Assembly (NCBI RefSeq): GCF_002953255.1
Contig: NZ_CP026498.1
Span: 4,811,232 to 4,875,231 of the forward strand
From: Streptomyces sp. CB01881
Lineage (GTDB): Bacteria; Actinomycetota; Actinomycetes; Streptomycetales; Streptomycetaceae
Length of the DNA: 64,000 nucleotides
Reading direction: 5' to 3'
The notes beneath the pieces are model-generated. The model was not told the origin of the DNA, did not search any database, and saw nothing but the letters and a program-made list of their open reading frames with translations. Both the position numbers and the translations under genes were made by a program. This document shows positions 8,337 through 16,285 of the stretch, piece by piece. The number at the start of each line of letters is the position of its first letter. Position 1 is the stretch's first letter.

Positions 8337-9071
8337 TCAGGCCCAGGTGGTGAGGTCGTAGACCGCCTCGCAGGAGGGATCGGCAGCGGACCGGCTCCGG
8401 TCGCGGTGGGCCGCCAGTGTCGCCGCGTCCCTCGGTCCGAGAACGGCGGTGAGCTTGGCGGAGACCCACCAGCCGGGCACCCAGGGCCGGCCGTCGCCGG
8501 CCGAGGTGGCCAGGTCCACCCCGATGCGACGGCCGCCGTGGTCCAAGTGGACGCGGGCGACACCCGGGGCCCTCCGCACGAAGCCGGTCAGGGTGTAGAG
8601 GTCCGGGGCGACGGAAGCCCGGGCCCCGTGCCACAGCGGGTCGCCGCCCAGGTCCGCGATCACGTAATCGAGCGCGTCGTCCACATCCGCCCGGACCTCC
8701 TGCGCCAGCAGGCCCGCCGCCAGCAGGGGCACGGCATCGACCGCCCGTCGACAGAACGGATCGGTGGGCGCGGCAGGCAGGAGCCGGTGGGACTCGCCCA
8801 GCAGAAGGGCGAGTTCGCACAGCGCACCGACGTACCACCACGGCGGCTGGGACCTCCCGTCAGGCGTGCGGACGGGGAGGTCGACCGCGGTCGCACCGGG
8901 CCCGTCGGCCGCACCACCGACCAGGTAGACCCGCACCCGGCCGGCCTCCGGCCGGACGAACCCGCACACCCGCAACGCCGTGCCCGGCAACGGTGCCGCG
9001 ACATACCGCCGCAGTGCCAGCAGCGTCCGAAGCAGCCCGGCGTCGGCGGCGGGGCTTCCAGTGGGGTTCAT
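8337..9071 (-). CDS. Hypothetical protein with two internally repeated halves
   Basis: A 244-residue protein I do not recognise. Its N- and C-terminal parts look homologous. One half contains LRVCGFVRPEAGRVRVYLV, later VDLPV, PPWWYVGALCELALLLG; the other has YTLTGFVRRAPGVARVHLD, later VDLAT, VPGWWVSAKLTAVLG. Each unit is a GFVR-hydrophobic strand, a VDL strand and a WW helix of about 55 residues, separated by a roughly 75-residue linker rich in Ala and Asp. No signal peptide or transmembrane helix. The ATG at 9071 has GGGAGGG six bases upstream. It is convergent with the propeller gene and divergent from the serine hydrolase gene. Confidence 0.7.
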   Translation of the reverse strand: MNPTGSPAADAGLLRTLLALRRYVAAPLPGTALRVCGFVRPEAGRVRVYLVGGAADGPGATAVDLPVRTPDGRSQPPWWYVGALCELALLLGESHRLLPAAPTDPFCRRAVDAVPLLAAGLLAQEVRADVDDALDYVIADLGGDPLWHGARASVAPDLYTLTGFVRRAPGVARVHLDHGGRRIGVDLATSAGDGRPWVPGWWVSAKLTAVLGPRDAATLAAHRDRSRSAADPSCEAVYDLTTWA

Positions 9072-9279
9072 GACGTGCCCTCCCTCGCAAGGACGTCCAA
9101 TCCTCCGCAGTCACGCGTGTCGACGGTCTTCTACCAGCCCTTGCAGGCGAAGCAGCGCAATGTCATGCGACCGGGTGAGCCGGGGCGGGGACGAAGTGCG
9201 CCCCCTGCGTGAGAGCCCGACAGACGGGTAGACGACTGTCAGCCCGAGTCACCTGTCGTGGAGAGGAAGGGACGGCCCG

Positions 9280-10086
9280 ATGGTCGATTCCGATGCAGTG
9301 CGCGCCGCAATTGCCACGCAAATCGCGGCGTTCGCGGAGGGCGGCAACGACCCTGGGGTCCGTAGCGTCCTGGTCAAAACCCTCCACGACCCGCAGTTCA
9401 CCGTCGCGCACCGCGCGGACCAGGTACTTCCTGCGGCGAGCCTGGCGAAGATGATCCTGGGAGTCGCACTCTTCGAGGCGGGACGGCGTGGCGAGATCGA
9501 TCTGGACGCACGAGTCCGGATCGCCGATCTGCCCGGCACGATGTATCCGAGTGTTCTCCAGGCACTTGATCCCGAGACGACCGTCACCGTCCGGGAGTTG
9601 TGCGGGTTCGCGCTGGTGACCAGTGACAATCCTGCGGCCGAGTACGTGCGGACGGTGCTGGGGCAGGACCGGATCGACTCGACGATCAAGGGCTTGCAGT
9701 TGAATTCGACCCTCTTCCCGGCTGGCTTCTCCGAAGCCGAGCTCGGACCGCTGGGCCGGGCGAACACCACGACCGCCGAGGACATGTTGCGACTGGTCGA
9801 GCACATCGACCGGACTCCGCACCTGGAACCACTCCGCCGCTATCTGGTCAACTACCTGCGCAACGACCGGATCCCGTCCCGCCTGGACGACGACGTCCCG
9901 GTCCGGCACAAGACGGGCAGTCTGCGGGGCGTGGTCAACGATGCCGGCATCGTCCTCCTTCCAGGCGCACCCGTCGCCATGGTCTTTCTCACTGATGGTC
10001 AGTCAGATAACGTTCGCACGGCGCAGGAGATCGGGGAGTTCTCCGAGCGGATTGTTCGAATCGTCGCGGAGGCGGCGGCGCACTGA
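9280..10086 (+). CDS. Class A beta-lactamase-fold serine hydrolase
   Basis: A 268-residue protein with the three penicillin-recognising motifs: S54-L-A-K57 in PAASLAKMI, S115-D-N117 in VTSDNPAAEY, and K211-T-G213 in HKTGSLRGV. The architecture matches class A beta-lactamase and PBP-like hydrolases (Beta-lactamase2 type). No export signal is visible, which is odd for a true beta-lactamase and suggests an intracellular serine hydrolase or esterase instead. The typical Glu166-xx-LeuAsn omega-loop motif is not evident. The ATG at 9280 follows GAGAGGAAGGG. Codon use is somewhat less GC-biased than its neighbours. The membrane protein at 10108 follows within 25 bp, so the two may be cotranscribed. 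Confidence 0.82.
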   Translation: MVDSDAVRAAIATQIAAFAEGGNDPGVRSVLVKTLHDPQFTVAHRADQVLPAASLAKMILGVALFEAGRRGEIDLDARVRIADLPGTMYPSVLQALDPETTVTVRELCGFALVTSDNPAAEYVRTVLGQDRIDSTIKGLQLNSTLFPAGFSEAELGPLGRANTTTAEDMLRLVEHIDRTPHLEPLRRYLVNYLRNDRIPSRLDDDVPVRHKTGSLRGVVNDAGIVLLPGAPVAMVFLTDGQSDNVRTAQEIGEFSERIVRIVAEAAAH

Positions 10087-10107
10087 CGCCGTCCGCCGGG
10101 GGTGCGC

Positions 10108-11067
10108 ATGGCTGCGTCACGGGAACAAGAAGTGCGCAAGATTCTAGTACTGGTCAACATCCTGGCGTTGACCACCGGCTTGGCATGCGTGGTGGCCGCG
10201 TCGCTACTGACGCACCAGCAGGTAGTGGCAACCGTCCTGAGCCTCATCGGCGGCGCCTTCGTCTCAGCGGCGGTGGTGACCTTGGCGATCGGATCACTGA
10301 CGGTTCGCGAAACCACCGAGCAGGTGGACAGCGCAGTGCTTCGCGGCATGCAGGACGTCCTCGGACCGGTGCGCGACCCGCTGTTCGCCGCCGCGCTGTC
10401 CGCGTACCGCTACGACTGCCTCCTGACGCCTCCGCCGCCGGGAGACGCCCACCCCGACTACCTCTACCAGTGCTTCCGCATCTCCTACCGGATCGAGAAG
10501 CTCCCCAAGGCGGTGAGCATCGCGTGCCTCTCCTCCAACGATGACGCCAGCCTGGACCGCTTCACCGGGCCGGAGTTCCTGCTGCGTTGGATGATCGACG
10601 ACAACCTCGACCCGGACGATCCCGGGATCTTCGCGATCGGAACGGTCCGGGTGGACAACCGGGACTTGGAGCGCAGGCCCCCGACCCATGAGGCCGTTGC
10701 GGGAGGAACGGCCAGGATCGACCACTTCGCGGTACCGCACGACGCCCAGGTCACGGTGGGCCACCTGGTCGAGTTGAGCATCACGGCCCGGAAGTACGTC
10801 GGCAACGACCGCCGGGTGCGCATCCAGGCCCAGGTGTTCCGCCACGTCACCGACGCCGAGTACCGGATCACCATCGATCCGGCCATCAGGCCGACCCGCC
10901 TGGCTGTCAACGCGTCGGAGATCAGCGCGCTCGGCGCGGCCCACGGCGCCAGCGTCCGGGCCACCTTCCCCGCGCCGTTCAACAATCTGGCCGGCCTCGT
11001 CCAGCTGCCGTTTCCCCTCCAACCGGGGAGCGTCATGGCGTTCACCATCGATCGTGACGTGCCCTGA
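10108..11067 (+). CDS. Two-helix membrane protein with a large soluble domain, unknown function
   Basis: A 319-residue protein with two adjacent N-terminal transmembrane helices (about residues 12-35 and 40-63), then a roughly 250-residue cytoplasm-facing domain whose C-terminal half is strand-rich. I recognise no family. It starts 21 bp after the serine hydrolase stop and is likely in the same transcript. The start could be the GTG at 10102 or the ATG at 10108; a GGGGG tract before the ATG favours the latter. Small two-helix proteins with a beta-rich tail include some defence effectors, but no cyclase or other defence gene is adjacent, so that is only a thought. Confidence 0.7.
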   Translation: MAASREQEVRKILVLVNILALTTGLACVVAASLLTHQQVVATVLSLIGGAFVSAAVVTLAIGSLTVRETTEQVDSAVLRGMQDVLGPVRDPLFAAALSAYRYDCLLTPPPPGDAHPDYLYQCFRISYRIEKLPKAVSIACLSSNDDASLDRFTGPEFLLRWMIDDNLDPDDPGIFAIGTVRVDNRDLERRPPTHEAVAGGTARIDHFAVPHDAQVTVGHLVELSITARKYVGNDRRVRIQAQVFRHVTDAEYRITIDPAIRPTRLAVNASEISALGAAHGASVRATFPAPFNNLAGLVQLPFPLQPGSVMAFTIDRDVP

Positions 11068-11234
11068 GAGCACCGCCTGTCGTCTTTCGTCGTGGCTCGG
11101 CAGGGCCCCGCGGAGCAGCGAGGCGAGGCGGGTGCCGCCGGGGGGAGGGACCGCCGGGCCGCTAGCTCCCCGGGGGGATGGTCTCGTTCGTGCGGACGAG
11201 GTCGCTGCGGCGCGTGGTCCGGCACGGTGGAGCC

Positions 11235-11828
11235 ATGCTGACCGAGTCTGCCATGGGAAACGGAACGGTGTGCCCGGGGGCTCGCCGGTGGGCAGGGTAC
11301 GCCGTCGTGGTGTGGGGGGTGCTGTTCGCGGTGCCCAGCTTCGTCTGGGCGCTGGGCGGCACGGCCGGTGCGGAGTCGACGGTGGCGCCGGAGCTGCTGA
11401 GGCTCGCCCGCGACCGGGTGCCGTGGTTCCTGGCCGTGCTCTGGATCACCGGCCTCCTCAAGCTGTTCGGGGCGGTGGTCGGCCTCGGGCTGGCCCGGCC
11501 GCGCGGTGTCCGGGCCGGGCGGTTCCTGGCGTTGTGCGGGGGTGGTGCGACGGTCCTGCTCGTCTGGCACGGCTGTCTGTTCGTCGTGCACGGGGTGCTG
11601 GTCGAGGCCGGGGCGGTCTCCGTCGAGCCCGGCCTGGCGGGGCTGACGCGCTGGTACCTGTACCTGTGGGGGCCGTGGTTCGTCGCCGGCGGGCTGGCCT
11701 TCGCCGCCGCCACCGTGCGGTACGCCCGCGGGCACGAGGACCGTCGTGGGCTGCGGCTGTTCGGTGCGGCGGGCGGGCTCGGCGCGCTGGCCCTGTCGCT
11801 GGCCTTCACCGCGGCCGGGATCGGGTGA
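11235..11828 (+). CDS. Integral membrane protein, DUF3995-like
   Basis: A 197-residue protein with four or five predicted membrane helices: WAGYAVVVWGVLFAVPSFVW, a segment around WFLAVLWITGLLKLFGAVVG, FLALCGGGATVLLVWHGCLF, WYLYLWGPWFVAGGLAFAAA, and a final Leu/Ala-rich helix. The spacing and the WALGG phrase after helix 1 resemble DUF3995 proteins, which have no known function. The start ATG at 11235 has GTGGAG five bases upstream and is preferred over the ATG at 11178. It is convergent with the next gene, with only 24 bp between stops. Confidence 0.72.
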   Translation: MLTESAMGNGTVCPGARRWAGYAVVVWGVLFAVPSFVWALGGTAGAESTVAPELLRLARDRVPWFLAVLWITGLLKLFGAVVGLGLARPRGVRAGRFLALCGGGATVLLVWHGCLFVVHGVLVEAGAVSVEPGLAGLTRWYLYLWGPWFVAGGLAFAAATVRYARGHEDRRGLRLFGAAGGLGALALSLAFTAAGIG

Positions 11829-11852
11829 CGCCGGGATCGGCTGCCGCCGCCG

Positions 11853-12515
11853 TCACCGTTCCTGGACGTACTCGATGTGCAGCTGCCCCGGCACGCCCTT
11901 CGGCGCCCGGCCGGGCCGGCTGCCGGATCCGTGGGTCAGGGTGACGCAGTAGTGCGAGCGGTTCGGCCAACGGGCCATCACGGCCGCCGCCTCGGTGTCC
12001 AGCGAGCGGACCAGCGTCCCCGTCCGGCGGAACGCCTCCGCGCTGCCGGTGAGGAACAACGTCCGTGCGGCGCCCGCAAAGTGCAGTTCGTCGCGCCAGC
12101 CGGCGAAGTGCCGGCGCTCGTGGTCGATCTCGTCCTCGGCCGGGAAGTCGCTCTCCGGGATGTCCGCGGTGTGCGGCACGCCCCTGCCCAGCCGCGCCCG
12201 GACCTCCTTCCAACGGGACGGCGGGAAGCCCAGGCTGTGGTGGAGCAGCACGAGGTCCAGCTGAACGGCCTCCTGGCCCTCCGGTCCCGGGGAGCCGGCA
12301 TCGGCCCGCAGCGGCAGGTGGATCAGCGAGCGCGGGGAGCGTGCGGCGAGCGCCCAGGCGGCCGCGAGGTCGCGTGCACCCGCGCGGTCGGCGTACAGCT
12401 GCATCTCCCAGGGGCCGTCGTACAGCACGGCCAGGCCCTCCCCCGTCGTGGCGCTGACCACCCGGTGCTCGTCGCGGCCGGTCCGCACCCGGTGGACCGT
12501 CGTCCTCAGCTTCAC
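11853..12515 (-). CDS. Conserved hypothetical protein
   Basis: A 220-residue soluble protein I cannot place in a family. It has no signal sequence or membrane helix. The region VQLDLVLLHHSLGFPPSRWK followed by a charged stretch and the C-terminal part SHYCVTLTHGSGSRPGR look like ordinary globular protein. The GTG at 12515 (VKLRTTVHRVRTGRDEH) is taken as the start because coding quality drops sharply upstream, although the ribosome site (AAAGG about 11 bases away) is weak. The TetR gene upstream ends 154 bp away on the same strand. Confidence 0.55.
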   Translation of the reverse strand: MKLRTTVHRVRTGRDEHRVVSATTGEGLAVLYDGPWEMQLYADRAGARDLAAAWALAARSPRSLIHLPLRADAGSPGPEGQEAVQLDLVLLHHSLGFPPSRWKEVRARLGRGVPHTADIPESDFPAEDEIDHERRHFAGWRDELHFAGAARTLFLTGSAEAFRRTGTLVRSLDTEAAAVMARWPNRSHYCVTLTHGSGSRPGRAPKGVPGQLHIEYVQER

Positions 12516-12669
12516 CGATCGACCCGCCTTTCCCGCGCGCCGGAAGTCGGCCCGTCCGACGTCCGGTGCCGCACCGCCCCGGTGGGCCGCTGGAGACCGT
12601 GGCGACGTGGATCCGGCGACGGCCGTCGGGGTGGCACCGGGGCGGAGGGGCCGAGGTCTCGTCGCACCG

Positions 12670-13374
12670 TCAGGACGACCGCCCGCCCGCGGAGGTCCAG
12701 CCCCGCTGGTGGAGCTGCTCGAAGCCGTCCAGGAGGAGGTCCAGGGCGAATTCGAACTCGAAGCGGTCGTCACAGCCGGGGCCGACGACCGAACTCTCGT
12801 CGTGGGCCGCGGCGGTGGCGATCTCCGCGAGGTGCGGGTAGGCGCCGGCCAGGGCGCGCAGTGCGGCGGGGTCGGCGGCCGGTTCGGGGCTCGGTGCGGC
12901 CTCGAACAGCTCCTGGCTGAACCCGAGGAGCCGACTGCCCATGGCGTGCATCACGTGGTGCGTCAGGTCGGCGGAGAGGCCGCCGCCCCGGAACAGGCCG
13001 GCCATCGAGTCGAGGTAGCCGAGGACGGCGGGCGTCGGACCGGGGCGCGATTCGATGACATGCGGCGCCCAGGGGTGGCGGAGCAGCACCGCGCGGGCCG
13101 AGAGGACGCGCTGCCGGACGGCCTCGCGCCAGCCGGCCCCGGCGAGCGGGGGGTCGACCTCGCCCACGACGGCGTCCACCATGCCGTCCAGCAGCTCGTC
13201 CTTGTTGGCCACGTGCTTGTAGAGCGCCATCGGCACGACGCCCAGCTCCTGGGCGAGTCGGCGCATGCTGAGCGAGTCGATGCCGGCGCCGTCGGCGAGC
13301 GCCACGGCGGTGCGCAGCACGCGGTCCCTGCTCAGCGGGACCCGGCGCGCGGCCGCCGCCCCCTGCTCGGGCAT
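12670..13374 (-). CDS. TetR family repressor with C-terminal Tet-type domain, divergent from the DUF4386 gene
   Basis: A 234-residue regulator with a helix-turn-helix near residues 15-60 (VLRTAVALADGAGIDSLSMR, then RLAQELGVVPMALYKHVANK) and a C-terminal half resembling TetR_C (VLLRHPWAPHVIESRPGPTP). The ATG at 13374 has GAGAGGGG seven bases upstream. The palindromes at 13422-13436 and 13450-13470 lie between this gene and the divergent membrane protein, so it probably represses both. Confidence 0.85.
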   Translation of the reverse strand: MPEQGAAAARRVPLSRDRVLRTAVALADGAGIDSLSMRRLAQELGVVPMALYKHVANKDELLDGMVDAVVGEVDPPLAGAGWREAVRQRVLSARAVLLRHPWAPHVIESRPGPTPAVLGYLDSMAGLFRGGGLSADLTHHVMHAMGSRLLGFSQELFEAAPSPEPAADPAALRALAGAYPHLAEIATAAAHDESSVVGPGCDDRFEFEFALDLLLDGFEQLHQRGWTSAGGRSS

Positions 13375-13414
13375 CCCGATCCCCTCTCCGTCCTCCGTGT
13401 CGGGGCCGATCCCC

Positions 13415-13470
13415 TTGACGAGTGTACGGCGTACGCCTACCGTGAGCACCAGGTGTACGCCGTACACCTG
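13415..13470 (+). promoter_or_regulatory. Promoter with two TetR-type operators
   Basis: TTGACG at 13415-13420 and TACCGT at 13438-13443, 17 bases apart, form a plausible promoter for the gene at 13493. One imperfect palindrome (GTGTACG-G-CGTACGC, 13422-13436) fills the spacer. A second, perfect one with 10-bp arms CAGGTGTACG/CGTACACCTG around a central C (13450-13470) lies downstream of the -10 box. Both share the core GTGTACG and probably bind the divergent TetR protein. Confidence 0.7.
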
Positions 13471-13492
13471 AAACGTTGGAGAGGGGGTCCTG

Positions 13493-14257
13493 GTGACATC
13501 GACCAGGAAGGCGGCCGTGGTCGCAGGGGTGTTCTTCCTCGTGACCGAGGTCGCCGCGATCGCAGGGCTGCTGCTCTACGGCCCGGCGCTGCACGGCGCG
13601 GAGTACGTGGCCGGCGACGGCGCCGACCGGCGGGTGGCGCTGGGCGCGGTCTGCGAAGTGGTGCTCCTGGTGGGCGTGATCGGCACCGCCGTCGCCCTGT
13701 TCCCGGTGCTCCGCCGGCGGCACGAGGCGCTGGCGCTCGGCTACGTCTGCGGCCGGCTGCTGGAGGCCGCCGTCATCGCCGTGGGCATCATCGGCGTCCT
13801 GTCCGTCCTCACCCTGCGCCAGGACGCGGCGGGGACGCCGGGCGCCGGCGCGGCCGCGGCGGCCCTGGTGGCCGTCCACGACCGGGCCTTCCTGCTCGGG
13901 CCCGACATCGTGCTGGGCGCGAACTCGCTGCTCCTGGCCCTCCTGTTGCACCGGTCGAGGCTGGTGCCGCGCGCCGTCACCGTCCTGGGGCTGGTCGGCG
14001 GCCCGCTGATCTGCGCCTCCGCGGTCGCCGTGCTGTTCGACGTCTACCCGCAGGTCTCCACCCCCGGCTCGCTCACCGCGCTGCCGGTGTTCGCCTGGGA
14101 GCTGGCGCTCGCGTTCCGGCTCATCACCAAGGGGCTCGCGGAGCACCCCGGCCCCGCGGACGGCGCGGTGGAACTCCCCGCGGCGGAACTCCCCGCGGCG
14201 GTGGCACGGGCGGCCGGGCCCGTGCGTCAGCCGGTGGTGCCGGTGGCGCGGACGTAG
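13493..14257 (+). CDS. DUF4386-like integral membrane protein
   Basis: A 254-residue membrane protein with about six helices, starting with KAAVVAGVFFLVTEVAAIAG. DUF4386 proteins have this start (AAxxAGxxFLxTxVxAI) and no known function. The GTG start follows GGAGAGGGGGT. The C-terminal 40 residues are low complexity (VELPAAELPAAVARA), built from an imperfect 15-bp repeat, and the last 31 bp overlap the convergent gene at 14227. The divergent TetR gene and the shared operators imply ligand-controlled expression. Confidence 0.75.
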   Translation: MTSTRKAAVVAGVFFLVTEVAAIAGLLLYGPALHGAEYVAGDGADRRVALGAVCEVVLLVGVIGTAVALFPVLRRRHEALALGYVCGRLLEAAVIAVGIIGVLSVLTLRQDAAGTPGAGAAAAALVAVHDRAFLLGPDIVLGANSLLLALLLHRSRLVPRAVTVLGLVGGPLICASAVAVLFDVYPQVSTPGSLTALPVFAWELALAFRLITKGLAEHPGPADGAVELPAAELPAAVARAAGPVRQPVVPVART

Positions 14258-15165
14258 ATGTCGGCGGCGCCGGGGAGGCCGCTGGGGATGGTGGAGACGT
14301 AGATCCGCCGGCCGGCGGTGGCCTGGGCGGGCATGGGGGTCGGGGTCGGGGTCGGGGTTGGGGTGTCGCCAAGCGACGGGGTGGGCGTGGGCGACGGGGT
14401 GGGCGTCGGGGTGGGCATGGGGGTCGGGGTGTCGGTGGGTGCCGGGGAGTCGTCCGCCGAGCGGAGGCCGGTCGAGGGCCGGGCGTCGGCAGGGGATTCG
14501 GAGACGCCCGGATCGGCCTGCTCGGTGGGCTCGTCGTCGTCGGTGCACGGCGACGAGGACGAGCTCGGCGCCTCCGACACGGTGGGTTCGGCCGACGGCG
14601 GCGGGGGCGGGGTCGGCGTCGGGGTCGGCGGGGCCAGCGTCGGGGTCGGGGTCGGGGTCGGAGTGGCCGAGGGTGAAGGGGAGGCGGACGGAGAGGCGGA
14701 CGGGTCGGCCAGCTCCAGGGCCTCCGCCGGCTCGTCGCCGCCCAGCGCGGCCGCCAGGTCGGCGGGCAGCGGGGCGCTCGGCCCGGGGGCGGGGAGGTCG
14801 TACGTCCGCAGGAAGTCGCCGAGCCCGACGTCCTGGCCCCCGCTCAGCCGGTAGTGCAGGTAGGCGACCGGCGCTCCGTCGGCGAGGCGGGTGTACACCG
14901 CGCCCACCGGTACGTAGTAGCGGCCCGCGCCCGGGTGCTGGGAGGGGTGGAGGCCGGCCAGCAGCTCGGCACGGTCGCGGTCGGTCTCGATGGCGCCCCG
15001 CCCCAGGGTGAGCGCGTTGACGCCCCGGACGGCCAGGGCGGCCAGCACCGCGATGGTGAGCACCAGGCCCACCGCGACCGTCCGCCGCAGCACCGGCCGC
15101 CCGTGCAGTGCGGGCCAGGAGTCGCTGACCACCCGTTCCGGCGCAGGCCGCCCCGCTTCGTTCAC
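14227..15165 (-). CDS. Membrane-anchored protein with a long Pro-Thr linker
   Basis: A 312-residue protein with one transmembrane helix near residues 30-50 (LRRTVAVGLVLTIAVLAALAV), an extracellular domain of about 110 residues (RYYVPVGAVYTRLADGAP, then YRLSGGQDVGLGDFL), and a tail of about 140 residues dominated by PT and PS dipeptides, ending in a short ordered segment (RRIYVSTIPSG). Such linkers usually span the cell wall. The GTG at 15165 is chosen because GGGGGAG lies nine bases upstream; an ATG at 15198 would add 11 residues. I do not recognise the family. Confidence 0.62.
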   Translation of the reverse strand: MNEAGRPAPERVVSDSWPALHGRPVLRRTVAVGLVLTIAVLAALAVRGVNALTLGRGAIETDRDRAELLAGLHPSQHPGAGRYYVPVGAVYTRLADGAPVAYLHYRLSGGQDVGLGDFLRTYDLPAPGPSAPLPADLAAALGGDEPAEALELADPSASPSASPSPSATPTPTPTPTLAPPTPTPTPPPPPSAEPTVSEAPSSSSSPCTDDDEPTEQADPGVSESPADARPSTGLRSADDSPAPTDTPTPMPTPTPTPSPTPTPSLGDTPTPTPTPTPMPAQATAGRRIYVSTIPSGLPGAADIYVRATGTTG

Positions 15166-15250
15166 CGCTGCCGCTCCCCCGCCTCGCGCCACTCGCATTG
15201 CTCGACGAGGACCCTACGCTTGAAGTTCCGGGTCGTACCAACCGCCCCCG

Positions 15251-16285
15251 TCAGCCTGGATAGGCCGGGGCCACCGCCGCTTCGAGCAGGCGTACGGCCG
15301 GGCCGCCGCCGTCCGCCGGCACCGTCCACAGGTCGGCGCCGAAGTCGCCGGGAAGCGCGTAGAGCAGGGTGGACGTGTCGGACCAGAGCGCCTGGTCGTC
15401 GATGGTGCGCTGCTCCGCGGTGGCGGTCTCGGTCATGGTGGCGAGGTCGAGCACGTAGAGCCGCCAGGGCGCGTCGGCGGACGCCCCGGGGACGCGCTTC
15501 TTGTAGGCGATCCGGGTGCCGTCCGGGGAGAGCGAGGGGCACTCGACGTTCTGGTGGAGGGTGGTGAGGGTGCGGGCGGCGAGGTCACCGCGGACGAGGT
15601 AGGTCTGGCCGCCGGTGGCCGCGGTCGCGTAGAAGGCGTTGTCGTCGGCGAAGGTCACGCCCCAGATGTTGACGTCGGGCGCCCGGTACGGCTTGCCGTC
15701 CCTGATCAGGTCGAAGGCCTCCAGGTTCTCCCGGAGGTTCCAGTCGCGGACGTCGACGATCGAGGTGCGGGTGGAGAAGTCGGTGCCGGCGTAGGAGTCG
15801 CCGCTGACGAAGACCGTCCAGGCGGCGAGGTGACCGGAGGGCGAGACCCGGGAGCGGGTGGGGATGCCGGCGGCCGGGAAGGAGTGCAGTTCCTTCAGGT
15901 GGTCGTCGAGGACGACGGCGCGGTAGGTGTCCTGCAGGGCGCCGTGCTCGGCCTGGAGGCAGATGCCGGTGCCGCCCGCCGTGTGGAAGCGCAGGCACTG
16001 GACGCCGGAGGAGGTGCGCGGGCCGTCCGGGTGGCCGGCGGGGACGGTGGCGAGCTCGTCGCGGTGCGGGCCCCAGGCCATGTTGCGGAAGACCAGCGTG
16101 CGGGCCGCACCCGGCTGGAGGGAGACCGGGCCCGGGGTGACCACCGGACCGCCGGGCTGCACCTGGTCCTTGCGGGCGGACTGGTCGGACGCGTACAGCA
16201 CGGCGCCGGTGCCGACCGTGCCGAGCAGCAGGACGGCGACGAGCAGGATCAGCACCCTGGTGCGGTTCTGGAGCGGTCGGGTCAC
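15251..16285 (-). CDS. TolB/WD40-like beta-propeller protein with N-terminal membrane anchor
   Basis: A 344-residue protein. An N-terminal helix (RVLILLVAVLLLGTVGTGAV) is followed by an extracellular propeller whose blades carry phrases like RVSPSGHLAAWTVFV, SLSPDGTRIAYKKRV and ALWSDTSTLLYALPG, typical of TolB/PD40 repeats. The GTG start overlaps the stop of the upstream MFS gene (GTGA), implying translational coupling. It is the third gene of the operon phosphoesterase-MFS-this protein. A role in an export or surface process is plausible but unproven. Confidence 0.75.
   Translation of the reverse strand: MTRPLQNRTRVLILLVAVLLLGTVGTGAVLYASDQSARKDQVQPGGPVVTPGPVSLQPGAARTLVFRNMAWGPHRDELATVPAGHPDGPRTSSGVQCLRFHTAGGTGICLQAEHGALQDTYRAVVLDDHLKELHSFPAAGIPTRSRVSPSGHLAAWTVFVSGDSYAGTDFSTRTSIVDVRDWNLRENLEAFDLIRDGKPYRAPDVNIWGVTFADDNAFYATAATGGQTYLVRGDLAARTLTTLHQNVECPSLSPDGTRIAYKKRVPGASADAPWRLYVLDLATMTETATAEQRTIDDQALWSDTSTLLYALPGDFGADLWTVPADGGGPAVRLLEAAVAPAYPG

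Noticed and set aside
10108..11067. Cap15-like CBASS effector
   Set aside because: Two N-terminal helices and a beta-rich tail are superficially similar, but there is no nucleotidyltransferase or other CBASS gene nearby and no sequence motif supports it.
14330..14700. Minisatellite or regulatory G-rich tract
   Set aside because: The repeated GGGGTCGGGGTCGG pattern is explained as the codons of a Pro-Thr linker on the opposite strand.
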